The notes under the pieces are model-generated. The model was not told the DNA's origin, did no database searches, and saw nothing but the letters and a program-made list of their open reading frames with translations. From positions 1,463,501 to 1,527,500 of the forward strand of contig JASXTE010000001.1 of assembly GCA_030280995.1 (NCBI GenBank): 64,000 nucleotides of DNA. Reading direction: 5' to 3'. Each line of letters begins with the position of its first letter. Positions within the stretch are counted from its first letter, which is position 1. Below, piece after piece: positions 19,691-31,208 of this stretch. The DNA comes from Hemileia vastatrix. Lineage: Eukaryota > Basidiomycota > Pucciniomycetes > Pucciniales > Zaghouaniaceae. The translations under genes were made by a program, and so were the position numbers.

Positions 19691-19973
19691 CTGGGTACAG
19701 TCACAAGTAGAGGGAGACTATGGCACACATCTTGTAGTAACACAGAGAATGTCTCAGATAGCAGGAGCGCAACAAACGGGTTTCTAAAAAGAATTGAAAC
19801 GGAAGTGCAACAAAGGGGTCTTCAAGAGCGCAGAAAAAGTAGACTCTCCGCACACAGCTTTTTTTGTGTACTATGGCTATAATAGCCACGGCAAGTAAAG
19901 AAATGAAGGAAATGTATACTGATCTATATGAAAAGAGGATATGGTATTTACTTGTGAAAACTATAGTGAGCGC
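19691..19973. other. Stretch between A antisense gene and C 5' LTR, nothing recognised
   Basis: About 280 bp, probably the promoter side of A's antisense gene. It ends AGTGAGCGC directly before the LTR. No polypurine tract and no sequence resembling the right flank of C (ATGGA) is seen. Confidence 0.4.
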
Positions 19974-21044
19974 TGTGGTCTTCCAACATTGGCAGGGGCC
20001 TTTGTTGTGTTGTTTGGCGCTGTTTGTGCATGTCTTCATTGGCATCTGTTGAAGAATTGGGTGTTTTTCTGGTTTTATTCCGTGAATATTGGGACTGTGG
20101 GTATGTGGTACTATCATTGGATAGCCCCGGTTTTTCTATATGTTTCATGTCTTGATAATATTTTTCATATTCTAAGTTTTAAGGGGTCATTTCCTAATTT
20201 TTTAGTTACAAAAGATAGATGTTTAATTTTGTTTTTTGTGTTTTACAGGCTAACCTTAGGTCTTAGGGTTAAGTGCTTATTACCATTAGATAGGGCTAAT
20301 TTAGCTCTATATTTCATGTCTCAATGTTATTATAGCGTAATTTTGTGTGTTAAGGGTTTTAGTAGTTGTAGTGAATTTTTCTAAGTAGATTAGGTGTTTT
20401 TATTGGTTTTCTGGCTTCAGGCTGCACCTCAGACGTTGGGCGGCCTGCCCGCTTCTGTTTTAGAAGGTTGGGGAGCGCTTCTGGAGGGTTTTTATTCAAT
20501 TTGGCTGGTACAGGTGCCAAATTCGTTGGTGTGCATGGGCTCTTAGATAGTGGTCTGTGTGTACATAGTGAATAAGACAGTTTGGGGCAACTTTAATTAT
20601 CATACAACCATCTGGAGGTGATATCCTTGTTCCTCACTCAGTTTTCACTGTTTTTGGCCACAATTGGCTGTGTTGGTTGAAAGGTTAGTTCTTCATTTAA
20701 CTCAACTTTAGCAACAGGTTCTCTGGTATAGTCTTGAGAGCTGTATCAAGTATTATTGCTGTCTCTGGTGTGGATTTGCAGCCTACATCAAGTATCTTTG
20801 CTTTCTCTGGTGTGGACATTGGTCTACATTTCAGTTCTTTGGTCTGGTAGTCTGTCTGGTGACTACTTTCTTGGATCATCAAGCAGTCAAGTGTGTTGAA
20901 AAGGGGCCTTAGCAAAACAGGAACCAACTTACTTTAGCAAGTAAATCTCACTCTATTTTTCTAAAGGGACAGGGGATTTTTTCTCTGGTTTTTCTCCAAC
21001 TCCCTTGGTCAAGGCCTATAGCTAGTACTATAGGATTGTCTACA
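19974..21044 (+). repeat. Element C 5' LTR
   Basis: Starts TGTGGTCTTCCAACATTGG and ends GGATTGTCTACA. A GC-rich island at 20411-20452 (CAGACGTT, GGCGGCCTGCCCGC) stands out in AT-rich sequence. The same LTR family flanks D. Confidence 0.88.
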
Positions 21045-21048
21045 TTTC

Positions 21049-21065
21049 TGGCACCCAATGTGAGG
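21049..21065 (+). other. Element C primer binding site, mutated
   Basis: TGGCACCCAATGTGAGG, 4 nt after the LTR. It differs from the tRNA-Lys-type PBS at three positions, all G to A or C to T type on one strand or the other (CG to CA, CG to TG, GG to AG), as expected from cytosine decay. Confidence 0.7.
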
Positions 21066-21135
21066 TAGAGCTTGCTAGTTCTTTCGAATCTCTGTTTTCT
21101 TTGGTTGGCTCTTTTTGGTGTTTTGGTCTGGAGTA

Positions 21136-23500
21136 ATGGCTTCTGGTTCCTCTATTCCTGTGGTGAATGTCAGTGGGGGAGATGGTCAAGGAGTGTGTTA
21201 GGATTAAAACTTGGGATGGTACCAAGTTTAATGGGGAGGATGTCAAGTGGTTTCTGGAGAAGTATGAAACTGCTGCTGCAGTGGATGGTGCTTCTTACCT
21301 GGACATGGTGAAGCAGATTATCTTCTTCATTGGTGATAGGGCAGTGGAGAAGGAGATTGTGGCCATGTCTGGCTACAAGAAGTGGGATTGGAAGTTATTG
21401 TGCAGGGAGATGGTAGATAGATGGGGTGTCAGTTTCACTATGGTGGATCTGAACAAGGTTTTCAGTGAATGGCAATCTTATGGTGGTGTTGGTAACTTGC
21501 ATAGTTACAGAAAATGTCTGCTGCAGTCTGATCCTGTGGTGGAATACTTGGTGGAAGTGGATGAGCTGGCACATGAAAATGCTGCAAAAGATGTTTTTTG
21601 GTCTGCCCTGGCTAGAGATGTCAGGATGGATGTGTTGAAGGAGCTGTCAAGGAAGGAGTTGATGAAGACTCTTTTTAATGGGGACCAGAAGTTTCCTTCC
21701 TTGGATTAGGTGAAGGAGGCTGTTGAGGCCCATTTAAAGTTATTGGCTGTGGACACCTATCAGGAGGGGTGTGCCAAATATGTCAGAAAAGTCAGTGATG
21801 CTTTGGCTGAAGAGGAAGTTAGGGTGAAGAAGGAGGAGAAGAATATGGTGCAGTTTCCCAAACAGGAGAGGGACCCAGTGGTGGAGCAGTTGGCTGATCT
21901 CACAAAGCAGCTGCATATTTTTGTTCAGGAGGCTAAGAAGGTCAATAAGGCACCTTCTCAGCCTAAAGATTTTGATAGGAGGGCTGGTAGGAGTGATCTT
22001 TGGGTCTTCTCTTATTGCAGCAGGAGGGCGCACAGGTCCAATGATTTTTGGGCATTGAAAAGGGATGTGTCTGAAGGAAATGTGGAATTAGATGGCAGGG
22101 TTTTCAAGTTCCCTGATGGTTCATTTGTGAAGCGCAGTGAGTGGCAGGCTCCTGTTGATTTGGTCAGGAGAAGGGGTGGTCTCAATCAAAGGAGACCAAG
22201 GTTTGAGGAGATTCCTGATCAGGGGAAGTCTTCTGGTAAGTAAGATGATGATGTCAAGGGAAAGGGGAAGGAGGTCAATAAGGTCTCTTTTTCTACTTCC
22301 TTTGGTGGTTTGGAGTTGTATTCCTGTTGTGGACAGTCAAGTGGAGAATGTTTGGCTGGTGTTTATTATGTGGAAGCAGGGAAGGTGGGAAGGCCTAAGA
22401 GCAGTTCTCAGGCCCACTCAAAGCCAAAGGCTTCAAAGGTGGATCCTAAGCTGATTTCAGCTAGGAAGAGGTACAGCAAAGAGGAGCTGTACAAGATGCA
22501 GAAGGGTATGGCTGACATGGGCCCCCCTAGTTTTGGTGCATTGGACATGAATGGTGAGCCAATTCCAATGGAGGTTGATTCTGACTCTGAGGAGGATGTC
22601 CCTTTGGCTTCATTGCCAAAGCCTGCTGGAGTTAGAGGTTCTGGTGAGGGATCTGGTTTGGCTCCTGTTGATGGTAAATCTGTTTGTGGTGCTGGTCCTC
22701 AAGAAGCTTCTAGGACAAAGGTAGTGAAGCCAAGGGCTCACTTTGAGAGGCAAGTGGTTTCTGGTCAATCTAATGTTATGGACTCTGTTCTTGAAAGGAT
22801 GAATCAGGGTCAGGCATCCCTTTCTTATAGGGAATTGTATGCTATCAGTCCAGGATTGGCTGATAGACAGAAAAAGCTGTTGACCAGGAGAAGAGTTTCT
22901 TCTGGGGAGGTGGAATACATTTGTGATTCTGCTGAAAAGTTTGGTGAGGGGTTGGAAACTCATTTTTCTGCTCCTCTGGGTTATGTTAATGTCACTCTGA
23001 GTGGCGGGGAGGCAAGGGCATTGGTGGATTCAGGTTCTCAGATAAACCTGATTTCTTTTTTTGAGGCTACTCATTTGGTCCTCCCCATCAAAACTGGTAT
23101 TGGTGGGAATTTGAGAGGGATTGGTAGAAATGTCACGGAATTGGTTGGAACTTCTGAGTTTGTGAAGTTAGATGTTGGTGGAGCCTCAGGGAAGGTTCAT
23201 TTTTATATTGCTAAAGGAACAGTTAAAGCTGTTTTGGGTGGGCCATTCTTGATGGATTTTCAGGAAAGAATTGGTTATCTATTTGATTTGGGAATCAGTT
23301 TGGAGTTGACTGGTGAAGATGAAAGGAGACTTAATATGAGGTTATTGTCCCCTGGAGAGGATGGTTGGGAGACCAGGCCTGGTTTATCTTCAATGTGCCA
23401 GTGCATGAATGGTTGTAGGAGAAGAAGAGAAGTGGGTGCTGCCTCTGGTTTTTTGGAGTGTGGCTCAGACTCTAGTCAGGGTCTGTCTTTTTTAGAATGA
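21136..23500 (+). pseudogene. Element C Gag-protease
   Basis: The start MASGSS at 21136 is followed by a frame break near 21180; the rest lies in one frame to 23500 with stops at TAG 21707 and TAA 22241. The capsid part matches D and B. The zinc knuckle is damaged: FSYC...H...F replaces C-x2-C-x4-H-x4-C. Protease is in the same frame as gag, with LVDSGSQINLIS at about 23018-23053 and VLGGPFLMDF at about 23232. This shows that the family normally makes a Gag-Pro fusion without a frameshift. Confidence 0.88.
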
Positions 23501-24400
23501 GGAGGGCTGATCACCCTGGTGCTACAATCTCTCTCCAAGATGAGTAAATCCCAGGTTGTAGTAGGTCAGCTCCCTTGGAGATATACCAAGTGGATTTTCA
23601 ACTTTCTCTCTTTAATGTTTCTCTTCTCTGCAAGTATTCATCAAGTTTTTTATCAAGTCTCTGTTCTCTATTAAGATTCTCAATTATTTTTAATTCAATC
23701 TCAAGGAAGAAGTTTGGTTATATATCTTTATTGAAAGATATGCGGAAAGGTTTTGGTGTGGTGAGATTGGGGTCTAAAAGTAAGTCCTCCCAATTGTGCA
23801 CCGCTAGGGTTTCTTCTACACCTTTCAAAAACATTACCTGGGCCACATCTGTGAGCATTAGGGAAGCCCCTGGTTATTTTTGTAGTTCAGAAGAAAACTC
23901 AAGAAAAGAAGATAAAAATTTCAAGATAATTCAAGAAAATGAAAAAAAAATCTGAATATAATGAGGAAAGAAGATTCAAAATATTTTTTTGAAGATCGCC
24001 ATGATTGATTTTTGGGCCTACAGCATGAGATTAAACTGCAGAAAATTATGAAGAAAGAAGATCATCAAGATCAATTTTTGGGCCTCCAGCATGAGGATAA
24101 ACTGCTCAATTTTAAAGGAGTTGATTCTGAAGATGAATCAAGATTTGAAGATTTGGAAGATGGAAGTGAATATGAAGATATGGAATTGCGGAAAAGTTTT
24201 GGAGTGGCCAGATTGGGGTCTAAAAGTAAGTCCTCCCAATTGTGCACCGCTAGGGTTTCTTCTACACCTTTCAAAAACATTACCTTTGCCACACATGTGA
24301 GCAATGGGGAAACCCTTGGTTTTTGTTCTAGGTCTAATGGTGAAGATTTCCTGAAGATACCTCAAGTTGAAGGTGTAGCATCAAAGTATAAAAATGTAGC
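23501..24400 (+). pseudogene. Element C protease-RT linker with a 100-bp tandem piece
   Basis: The segment LEIYQVDFQLSLFNVSLLCKY (23575) matches B and D. A block VRLGSKSKSSQLCTARVSST...PFKN occurs twice, about 23760-23850 and 24205-24300, with nearly identical DNA; D has the same duplication (44430-44530, 44880-44970). Two hairpin sites at about 24014 (degenerate arms CCTA/GAGA) and 24081 (CCTC/GAGG, loop CAGCAT, tail ATAAACTG) lie between. Frameshift near 23955. Confidence 0.75.
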
Positions 24401-26090
24401 GCAGAAGATTAGGCCTGTCAATGAGCCTATTCCTGTAGGTTTGAATCCTCCTTTGAAGAGACCTCCTTTGTCAAGAGATCAGTACTGTACTCCTTTGGTG
24501 AAGAATCCTCCAGAATTTGTACAGATGGCTAGGGTGACTGTGGAAAGGTTGAAAGTTGTTAATTTTGGTCCTGATGGGTGGTTGTCTGAAGAAGAAAAAA
24601 AGTTGTTGATGCACATTATTGTGCTAAGGGAAAAAGCTGTGGCTTTTGTTGAGGAAGAAAGGGGTGTGTTGAAGTACTCTTATGGGGAACCTTACTTGAT
24701 TCCTGTGGTAGGCCATGAACCTTGGCAAATCAAGCCTATTCCGATTCCAGCTGCTATCAGAGAAGATTTTGTGGAGATTTTTAGGGAAAGAGTCAGAACT
24801 GGCTTATACAAACAATCAAAATCCAGTTACTCAAGTTCTTTTTTCTGTGTAAAGAAGCAGAATGGAAAGTTGAGGGTGGTTCATGATCTTTGAGCCTTGA
24901 ATAGAGTCACTATCAAGGACACTGGTATGCCACCAAGTGCAGAGGATTTTTTAAAGCTTTTTCTGGAAGGGTGTGTTATGGTTTGGGTGATATTATGGGT
25001 GGTTATGATGAGAGGGAACTTCATACAGATTCAAGGCCTTTCACAACTTTTGAGACTCCTTTGGGAAGATTTCAGCTCACTAGGTTGCCTCAAGGAGCAA
25101 CTAATTCAGTGGCAGTATATCAAGCACAGATGGCTTGGTTTTCTCAGGATGAGGTTTTTACTCATGCTGGTATTTTTATTGATGATGGTGGAATTAAAGG
25201 ACCATCCACTGATTATGGTAGTGAGGTGTTAACGGAGAGGCCTGGCATAAGGAGGCTTGTTTGGGAATATGCAATAACTCTAGAGAGAGTGTTGTTTAGG
25301 ATTGAAGAGGCTGGTTTGACCATTTCAGGGTCAAAATTCTGTTGTTGTGTTCCTGCTTTGGAAATTCTGGGTCATGTGGTTTGTAAAGAGGGAAGGATTA
25401 TGGCAAAGAAAAAGATTAAAAAAATTCAGTCATGGCGAAGGCCTAAAAATACTACTGAAGTCAGGGGATTTTTGGGTGTGTTTGTATATGTCATGATTTT
25501 TTTTAAGTATTTTTCTTTTTTGGCTTCACCTTTAAGGAGTTTGACCAAGATGCAGATTGGGAATTGACTGAAGAGTGTGAAGAGGCTTTTCAGAAGTTGA
25601 AAAAGGTTTTTGGGGAAGATATTGTTCTTCATAAGTTGGATTATGGTTTTGGTGCTGGAAAAACGTATCTGGAAGTGGACTCAAGCTATATTGCTGCTGG
25701 TGCTGTTTTGTCTCAGGAAGATAAAACTGGGAGGGTCAGGCCATTAAGATATGAATCTGTGGTGTTTAATGAGATGGAATCTAGGTATTCTCAACCTAAT
25801 TTAGAATTGTGTGTTGTAGCAAATATTTTAAAGAAGCTAGAGACTGTTTTGTGGGGCAGCATTTTGAGCTGCAGGTGGATGCAAAATCTTTGGTTCAGAT
25901 GATCAATACACCTAGTCTTCCAATTGCTCCAATGACTAGGTGGGTGGCATTTATTCAACATTTTTCTTTTGACCTGGTACACAAACCAGGAAAAAACCTT
26001 TACAATGCCTGATGGATTATCAAGGAGGCCACCTACAGATGAAAATTCTGAGGCTGAGGAGTTTAATGAAGATGTTTCAGTGGTTAGGGC
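24401..26090 (+). pseudogene. Element C reverse transcriptase and RNase H
   Basis: Pre-RT block NEPIPVGLNPPLKRPP at about 24420; RT fingers to TGA 24891; frameshift near 24955; palm from 24971 with LPQGATNSVAVYQAQM and intact FIDDGGIKGP (about 25170). Frameshift near 25560. RNase H residues are seen as LEVDSS (about 25672), EMESRYSQ and LQVDAK (about 25870). Further frameshifts near 25855 and 26000, then LSRRPPTDE. Catalytic residues are conserved although the frame is broken at least five times. Confidence 0.9.
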
Positions 26091-27684
26091 CAGCACAAAG
26101 GATGCTGAATATTTTTCTGACCTCCCCCAAGAGGCTAAACTGGCTGGATCTGATCTTGATTCTGGAAATCAGGATGTTTTTGTTGATGAAGATGGAGTTG
26201 TTGTTTGGGACAGCTCAAATTTGGAAAAGGGTGTTTTTGTTAGCAAACTGAATTCTCACAAGGTTCAGTGGAAAGAGAAGGAATCTCCAAAATTTAAGGA
26301 TTGGTGTCCTAGTTGGGCTGCTCAATTGGCTCATGTTCATACTGGTGATTTTGATGACAGAGTTGTACCCTTGGATGTTGTTTTGTTGGATTTTGAGTGT
26401 GAGACCTGGGGTCAGTCTGGGTTTTATTTTATTATGGTGGAATATCTGTTGACCTTGGAGAGGCCAGATAGTTGTGATGATGATACTTGGTTGGCAATAA
26501 AGAAGAAGAGTCCTGGATTTTATGTGTCAGGAAGAAGGTAGATGAGGAGGAGACATCCTAATCCTAATGTTGTGGTGACTCAGAAGAAGGCTCAAGAAGT
26601 TGTGTTGAAGTCTTTGCATGAAGACCTTGGTCATAGAGGCTTTGGGGAGACTTAAAGAAGAGTAGCTGACAGATTTTGGTGGCCAGGTATGAAGTTGGCT
26701 GTGCAGGGTTGGGTTCAATCTTGTGAAGAATGTCAAAGAAGAAGTCACTTGAAACCTAAAGAGGTCGGCCGTGCTACTGGTGAACCAACTGTCTTTGGAA
26801 GATTCAGTCTGGATGCTTTCCATATTAAAGAGGGCAGGTATAAATACTTAATTGTTGCCAGGGATGATTTTTCTGGTTGCGTTGAGGCAGTGACTCTGGT
26901 TAATTTTACTGCCAGGAATTTGGCAGAGTTTTTGAAGAAGGAATGGTTTTATAGGTATGGGTTGATGAAATTGGTGACTGTTGATGGCGGGCCAGAGTTT
27001 GGTGCCAAATTTAAAGAAGCTGTGGCTAGTGTTGGTTCTAAAGTTAGAGTGGCTACACCTTATTATCCTGAAGCTGAAGGCATGGTTGAAAGAGGCCATC
27101 AAGTTATCAAGAATGCTTTGGTGAAGATGTGCAGAGAAAGTGCTGAAAAGTGGAGGCATTATTTACCCTTGGTGTTATTTGCTGATAGGGTCACTATGAA
27201 GAGGACAACTAGCTATTCTCCTTATGAGTTAATGTTTGGTCAGAAATCTGTTCTACCAGTGGACTTGGAAGCTGTCTCTTATCTTGGAATTGATTGGGAT
27301 GAGGTGCACTCAACAGAAGAATTACTCTGTGCCGGGATGCAACAGTTGGAATTTAGAGAGGAATGTCAAGAGAAGGAATACTCTAGAATGATGAAGATTA
27401 GGAATAAAACAGTCAAATACTGGTAGAAGAAGTTGGCTCATAGACTCAGGAATACCTTGAAACCTGGTTGTTTGCTTTTGGTTTATAATAGAAGTTTGGA
27501 GAGTCAGTGGGGAAAAATGTTTGCGGACAGATGGAATGGACCTTACAGAGTCAGATGTCAGGTGTCTGGAGGTTCATATGTTTTGGAAGAGTTTGATGGT
27601 GCAGTCTTAAAGAAGAGAGTGGCTGTAGATCAGTTGAAGAGGTTTTATCCTAGGGGCACTAGACATGAAGAAGATTGGCTCTGA
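26091..27684 (+). pseudogene. Element C integrase
   Basis: One frame with stops at TAG 26539, TAA 26653 and TAG 27424. Begins with a linker holding one hairpin-peptide (LPQEAKLAG, arms CCTC/GAGG, about 26120-26142). HEDLGH...CEEC zinc site, SLDAFHIK, VTVDGGPEFG and EGMVERGHQ give an intact DDE set. Ends WNGPYRV...KRFYPRGTRHEEDWL. Stop codons alone inactivate it. Confidence 0.9.
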
Positions 27685-28210
27685 AATGAGGATAAACATT
27701 GGAATGTTCTTTAAATTTTGGAATTTTTGGTGTTACAGAGTAACTTTTGTGTTGGAAACTTTTTGATAGAAGGTACCCATGGGTGGGGCTTCTAGATTTG
27801 ATCTTGCAAAGTGTAGGGGTAACTGATTTGCTGGCTGCTCTGTAGAACAGTTACCACAGATTGTCTGTTTCCAACCCTTTCTCTTAATTTGGTTGAACCC
27901 TAGTATTGACTTCTTTTCACAGGGTTTAGTCCTCTATGACTTTAATCTGGAATTTCCTTTTGTTTTCAAGTGCTGGACTCTTCACTCTTATTGGTTTTGG
28001 TTTATTGTGTTGGATGTTGTGTTTTTGTTAGAAGGTACCCAGGGGGGGCTTCTAGATTTTATTTTGGCAAGTGTGGGGGTAACTGATGAGATGGCTACTC
28101 TGTAGAACAGTTACCCCAGAATTTCTGTCTCAAGTCTTTTGTTTTTCTTAGTTGAATTCTAGTTCTGTTGTTTATTATTCAGGTTTCAAGCCAACTATGA
28201 CTTTAAACTG
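27675..28210 (+). other. Element C 3' non-coding: two H3-H2 modules and three small hairpins
   Basis: First module: TAGAAG 27767-27772 with CTTCTA 27789-27794, then GGGGTAACTG 27816-27825 with CAGTTACC from 27848. Second: TAGAAG 28029-28034 with CTTCTA 28049-28054, then GGGGTAACTG 28076-28085 with CAGTTACCCC 28108-28117. Small hairpins follow each module: AGTC/GACT at about 27931 (loop CTCTAT) and a weaker one at about 28187. A degenerate one sits at the pol stop. The module pair looks like an internal duplication of about 250 bp. Confidence 0.8.
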
Positions 28211-28260
28211 GTTTGGGACTGGATTCTTTATCTTTGGTTTTTTTTTGGGTTGGTGGTGGA

Positions 28261-28311
28261 TCACTGGTGGTCTCCCATAATTTTTACTTATTGGAGGGAT
28301 CCCACCCAGTT
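28261..28311 (+). other. Long hairpin with PPT-like tract (C)
   Basis: The arm TCACTGGTGGTCTCCCAT pairs with ATTGGAGGGATCCCACCCAG in imperfect register. Same position after the second small hairpin as in B and D. Confidence 0.65.
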
Positions 28312-28506
28312 ATCATTTCTATGGACTAGACTTTCTCTTACTGGAACTTCTCTTAATCTGGACCATTCAAGGAGCTGGGCTTTCTTTGATTTTTTAGTTA
28401 TGATTTTGCTAGATAGTAGTTTCAGATTTTTTTCTTTTTTTTCTTTTTTTCTTTTAATTTTTTATGGGGGTTGTTAAAATTAAAAATTCAAAAATATAGG
28501 GTGTTA

Positions 28507-28780
28507 CCACATCAGAGTCACCTAGATGTGGGCAAGCATTGGTGGGGAAAGGCTCATCAATTGGCCGGGCAATGCTATTTTATCATTTTATTTTATTTTA
28601 TTTTTATTTTCATTAATGTCATATTTTATTTATTTTATTCTTTTATTCTCATTATTATCCTCAATTTATGTTTCTTATTTCAAATCATTTAAATTACTTA
28701 AGGTGTATCCACATCAAGGTGCACTTGGCTTCGGGCAAGGTATCAGGTGATCAGCTCATCAATTGGCTGGGGGATACCAT
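28507..28780 (+). other. Two CCACATC/GATGTGG modules (C)
   Basis: First: CCACATC 28507-28513 with GATGTGG 28525-28531, followed by GGCTCATCAATTGGC. Second: CCACATC 28709-28715, where the partner has decayed (GGCTTCGGG), followed by AGCTCATCAATTGGCTGGGG. The surroundings are T-rich. Confidence 0.65.
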
Positions 28781-28944
28781 TTGTATTATTTTTTTTATCT
28801 TTTATTTTATTTCATTTATTTTTATTTTATTTATCAATTTTTAATTTTAGTATGTTAGTAGACCTTTTACAAAAATAAATTAAAAAAAAAATTTAGAATT
28901 TATAGTTATTAATTGTTTTTTATTATTTATTTATTATTATGCTT
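28781..28944. repeat. AT-only low-complexity stretch in C
   Basis: T/A runs with ATTTTATTTT-type repeats, directly before the 3' end of the antisense gene, as in B and D. Confidence 0.6.
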
Positions 28945-30530
28945 TTAATCTTTTTGCAGGAGCTCATTTTCTGAATGATGAGGTTTCTGGAGGATGGTCT
29001 GTATTATGATGTCTTTTTGTTTTTTGTTGGGGTTGTGTGAAGCACTGTGTTCTTTGAAGTGCATCCTGTTGGAGAGATTATATGGATAATATTGGGCAGG
29101 AATGGGTTTGGATGTAAGTTCAGAAGAGGAAGAAGAAGAGGCAGGAATGGATTGTTGGAAGGTGTGCTTAATGATCCTAGACATCTTCCAGTGGTCATGC
29201 AATAGTTGTTTCCTCAAGGTTTTATCAAAGTCATTTAAAGGTCCATGGAGGGCGAAGGCTTTCAGCATGTTTGAACACATGGTGCTGAGGTGTTGTTTCA
29301 TGTCTCCATAATCCAGGGTCAAAGAAGTTTCTAGAGGTTGGCCAACTCCAATAGTAGATTCAGGAGGAAGGGTGCCAACTAGACAAGAATAATTGGATCA
29401 GTAATTATTTTTGTTGAAGAAATTGGATGAATTAATGTGGTACTTACAGATTTGAAGCTCATCAAATTTGTAAGCAGCTAGAATTTGGACTTCTGAATAT
29501 TTTGGAATGTTTATAGTAGGTGGATCAATCAGGGAAAGATATGGATTCTCTTGGTCTTCCTCTGAAAGGTTTTGAGAAGGTGAACTAGGAGGCTGATGTT
29601 CCTGGGGCCTAGTTGGAGTAGCAGGCCTGTTGTTGCTGTTGTTAATATTTCTGCTTGATTCAGTCAGATGGGGTGCTGGTGATGGTTTACCAGGGTTGTT
29701 ATAAGATGGGGAAGGAGAGGGTGATCTGGAAGTGGATTGATCTCTTCTGGATGGAGCTTTTGAAGGAATGGAACTGTCAGAAGAATAGTTGTCTGAAAGA
29801 GGAGAGGTTTAGTTTCTTTGCCTTTACTGGGGGAAAAGTTGTTGCTTTGGTGCAGTGCTGGGTGCTCTGGTGTCTTCCTGGGGTCCTCTGGCAGGTCTCC
29901 TAGAAGTTTGGGGAATTTCCAAGTTTTTTGACCTTGGAAAGGTTGGCTGCATTGCTTTGGGAGCAGTGGGAGGTGGCTGTGTGGAGTTGTTTTTGTTGAT
30001 TGGAGTAATTCGGCTATTTTCTGGTTGTTTTTGGAGGTTTTGAGCCTTATTTTCACTGTCTAGTGAGGCGGGCTGGCCGCCTGACGTCAGCCGGGCTGCC
30101 TGGACACGGTCTAGCAGCCTAGAAGTTGATTTTGAAGCTTTTGGAGCTAAGTTAGCAGAGATAAAAGCTGTTTCTTGGGAAGTTAAAGCAGGCCTTTTTG
30201 GGAGAGTTCTGGAAACTGAGTTCCGGGATCTTCTGGATGGTGCTGAGGATAAAGATGAAGAGGCTGGACCAAGTTCTTAGGATCTGGTAGGGGATCTGGA
30301 GAGGTATTTATGAGAAGGTGAAAGAGGAGGAATAGGGTAGTTAGCATCTCTGTCACATTTCATCTTTTTGGAGTATCAAGAATCACAGGCCCTGTTGTAG
30401 AATTTGGCTTCAGGAGTTGGAAGAGTGAATGTGCAAGGTCTGCACATGTGGATGCACTGTTTGCAGGAATAGTCCTTGGGAGCAGTGAAGCAAGGAAGAT
30501 TGGAGGGGCCAACATCAGGGATCCAGCCAT
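28945..30530 (-). pseudogene. Element C antisense gene 1 (large): Cys-cluster, Ser/Pro linker, helical tail
   Basis: Start ATG 30530-30528 with a one-base break about 30 nt in. The domain CKQC...C then 15 residues then RAC matches D, but the fifth Cys codon is TGA, ending the cluster. The long linker is rich in Ser, Pro, Arg and Asn. Its DNA includes a GC-rich island at 30066-30120 with TGACGTCA at 30082-30089. The linker ends in KFDELQI at a GTAAGT donor; intron 29379-29447 is 69 nt, with a TTACTGAT branch-like site and TCTAG acceptor, the same length and place as in D. Exon 2 ends in a helical segment (LRKQLLHDHWKMSRIIKH) and stops at 28945. Nuclear DNA-binding role is inferred. Confidence 0.72.
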
Positions 30531-30685
30531 GACCTGTGGTGAGAAAAGATTATGGAAAGAGATAAGAAGGAGATTTTTGTCAGTGATGGGTAGATGATGA
30601 AGTGAAGGTGGAAGTTCAGCAGGTTGGCTGTAGGTTTATTCTGTATGAAATTGGCTGGGTTGTTTTTATGCAAAATTCTGTTAGT

Positions 30686-31147
30686 CCATCAAGACTCTAA
30701 ACTGAAAAATCTATTGTTTCAAGAGTAGTCCATCAAGACTCTAAACTGAAAAATCTATTGTTTCAAGAATAGTCCATCAAGACTTTGAACTGAACACTGT
30801 GTTAGTCCCCCAAGACTTTAAACTGAGGATTGTTTGATGGTGTAGTCCCCCAAGACTATAAACTGAGGAATGGGTTTTGTTGTTGGAAGGGGTTTGAAAG
30901 ATTGGCAGAGGGTATCCACAGGGGGAGCCTCTGAATTTAGCAAAGGCAAGTTTGGGGGTAATTGATGGGCTGGCAGCTCTATTCACAATTACCCCAGAAT
31001 GTTAGTTTTTTCTCTGTGTCTTAATGTGGTTGATCTCTGGTTCTGGGTTTATGATTTAGGTTTTTGAGTCCCCCAAGACTTTAAACTGGGGGTTTTTGAG
31101 TCCCCCAAGACTATAAAATGAGGATGGTCCCCCAAGACTTAAAACTG
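30686..31147 (+). repeat. Element C inter-gene region: eight small hairpins around one H3-H2 module
   Basis: AGTC/GACT hairpins at about 30689, 30726, 30770, 30804 and 30842, then an H3-H2 module, then three more at about 31066, 31098 and 31125 (the last GGTC/GACT, wobble). Loops are CATCAA or CCCCAA; tails TTAAACTG, ATAAACTG or CTAAACTG. H3 here is CAGAGG 30906-30911 with CCTCTG 30928-30933, and H2 is GGGGTAATTG 30955-30964 with CAATTACCCC 30986-30995. The region separates antisense genes 1 and 2. Confidence 0.9.
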
Positions 31148-31208
31148 AGTATTGTTTTGTGGTTACATCCTATAGAAGGTGTGGTCAATTTTTCTTTTCT
31201 GAATCAAC

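Noticed and set aside
19864..20384. Frames at the start of the C LTR
   Set aside because: They lie in LTR sequence and are not shared as open frames with the other LTR copies.
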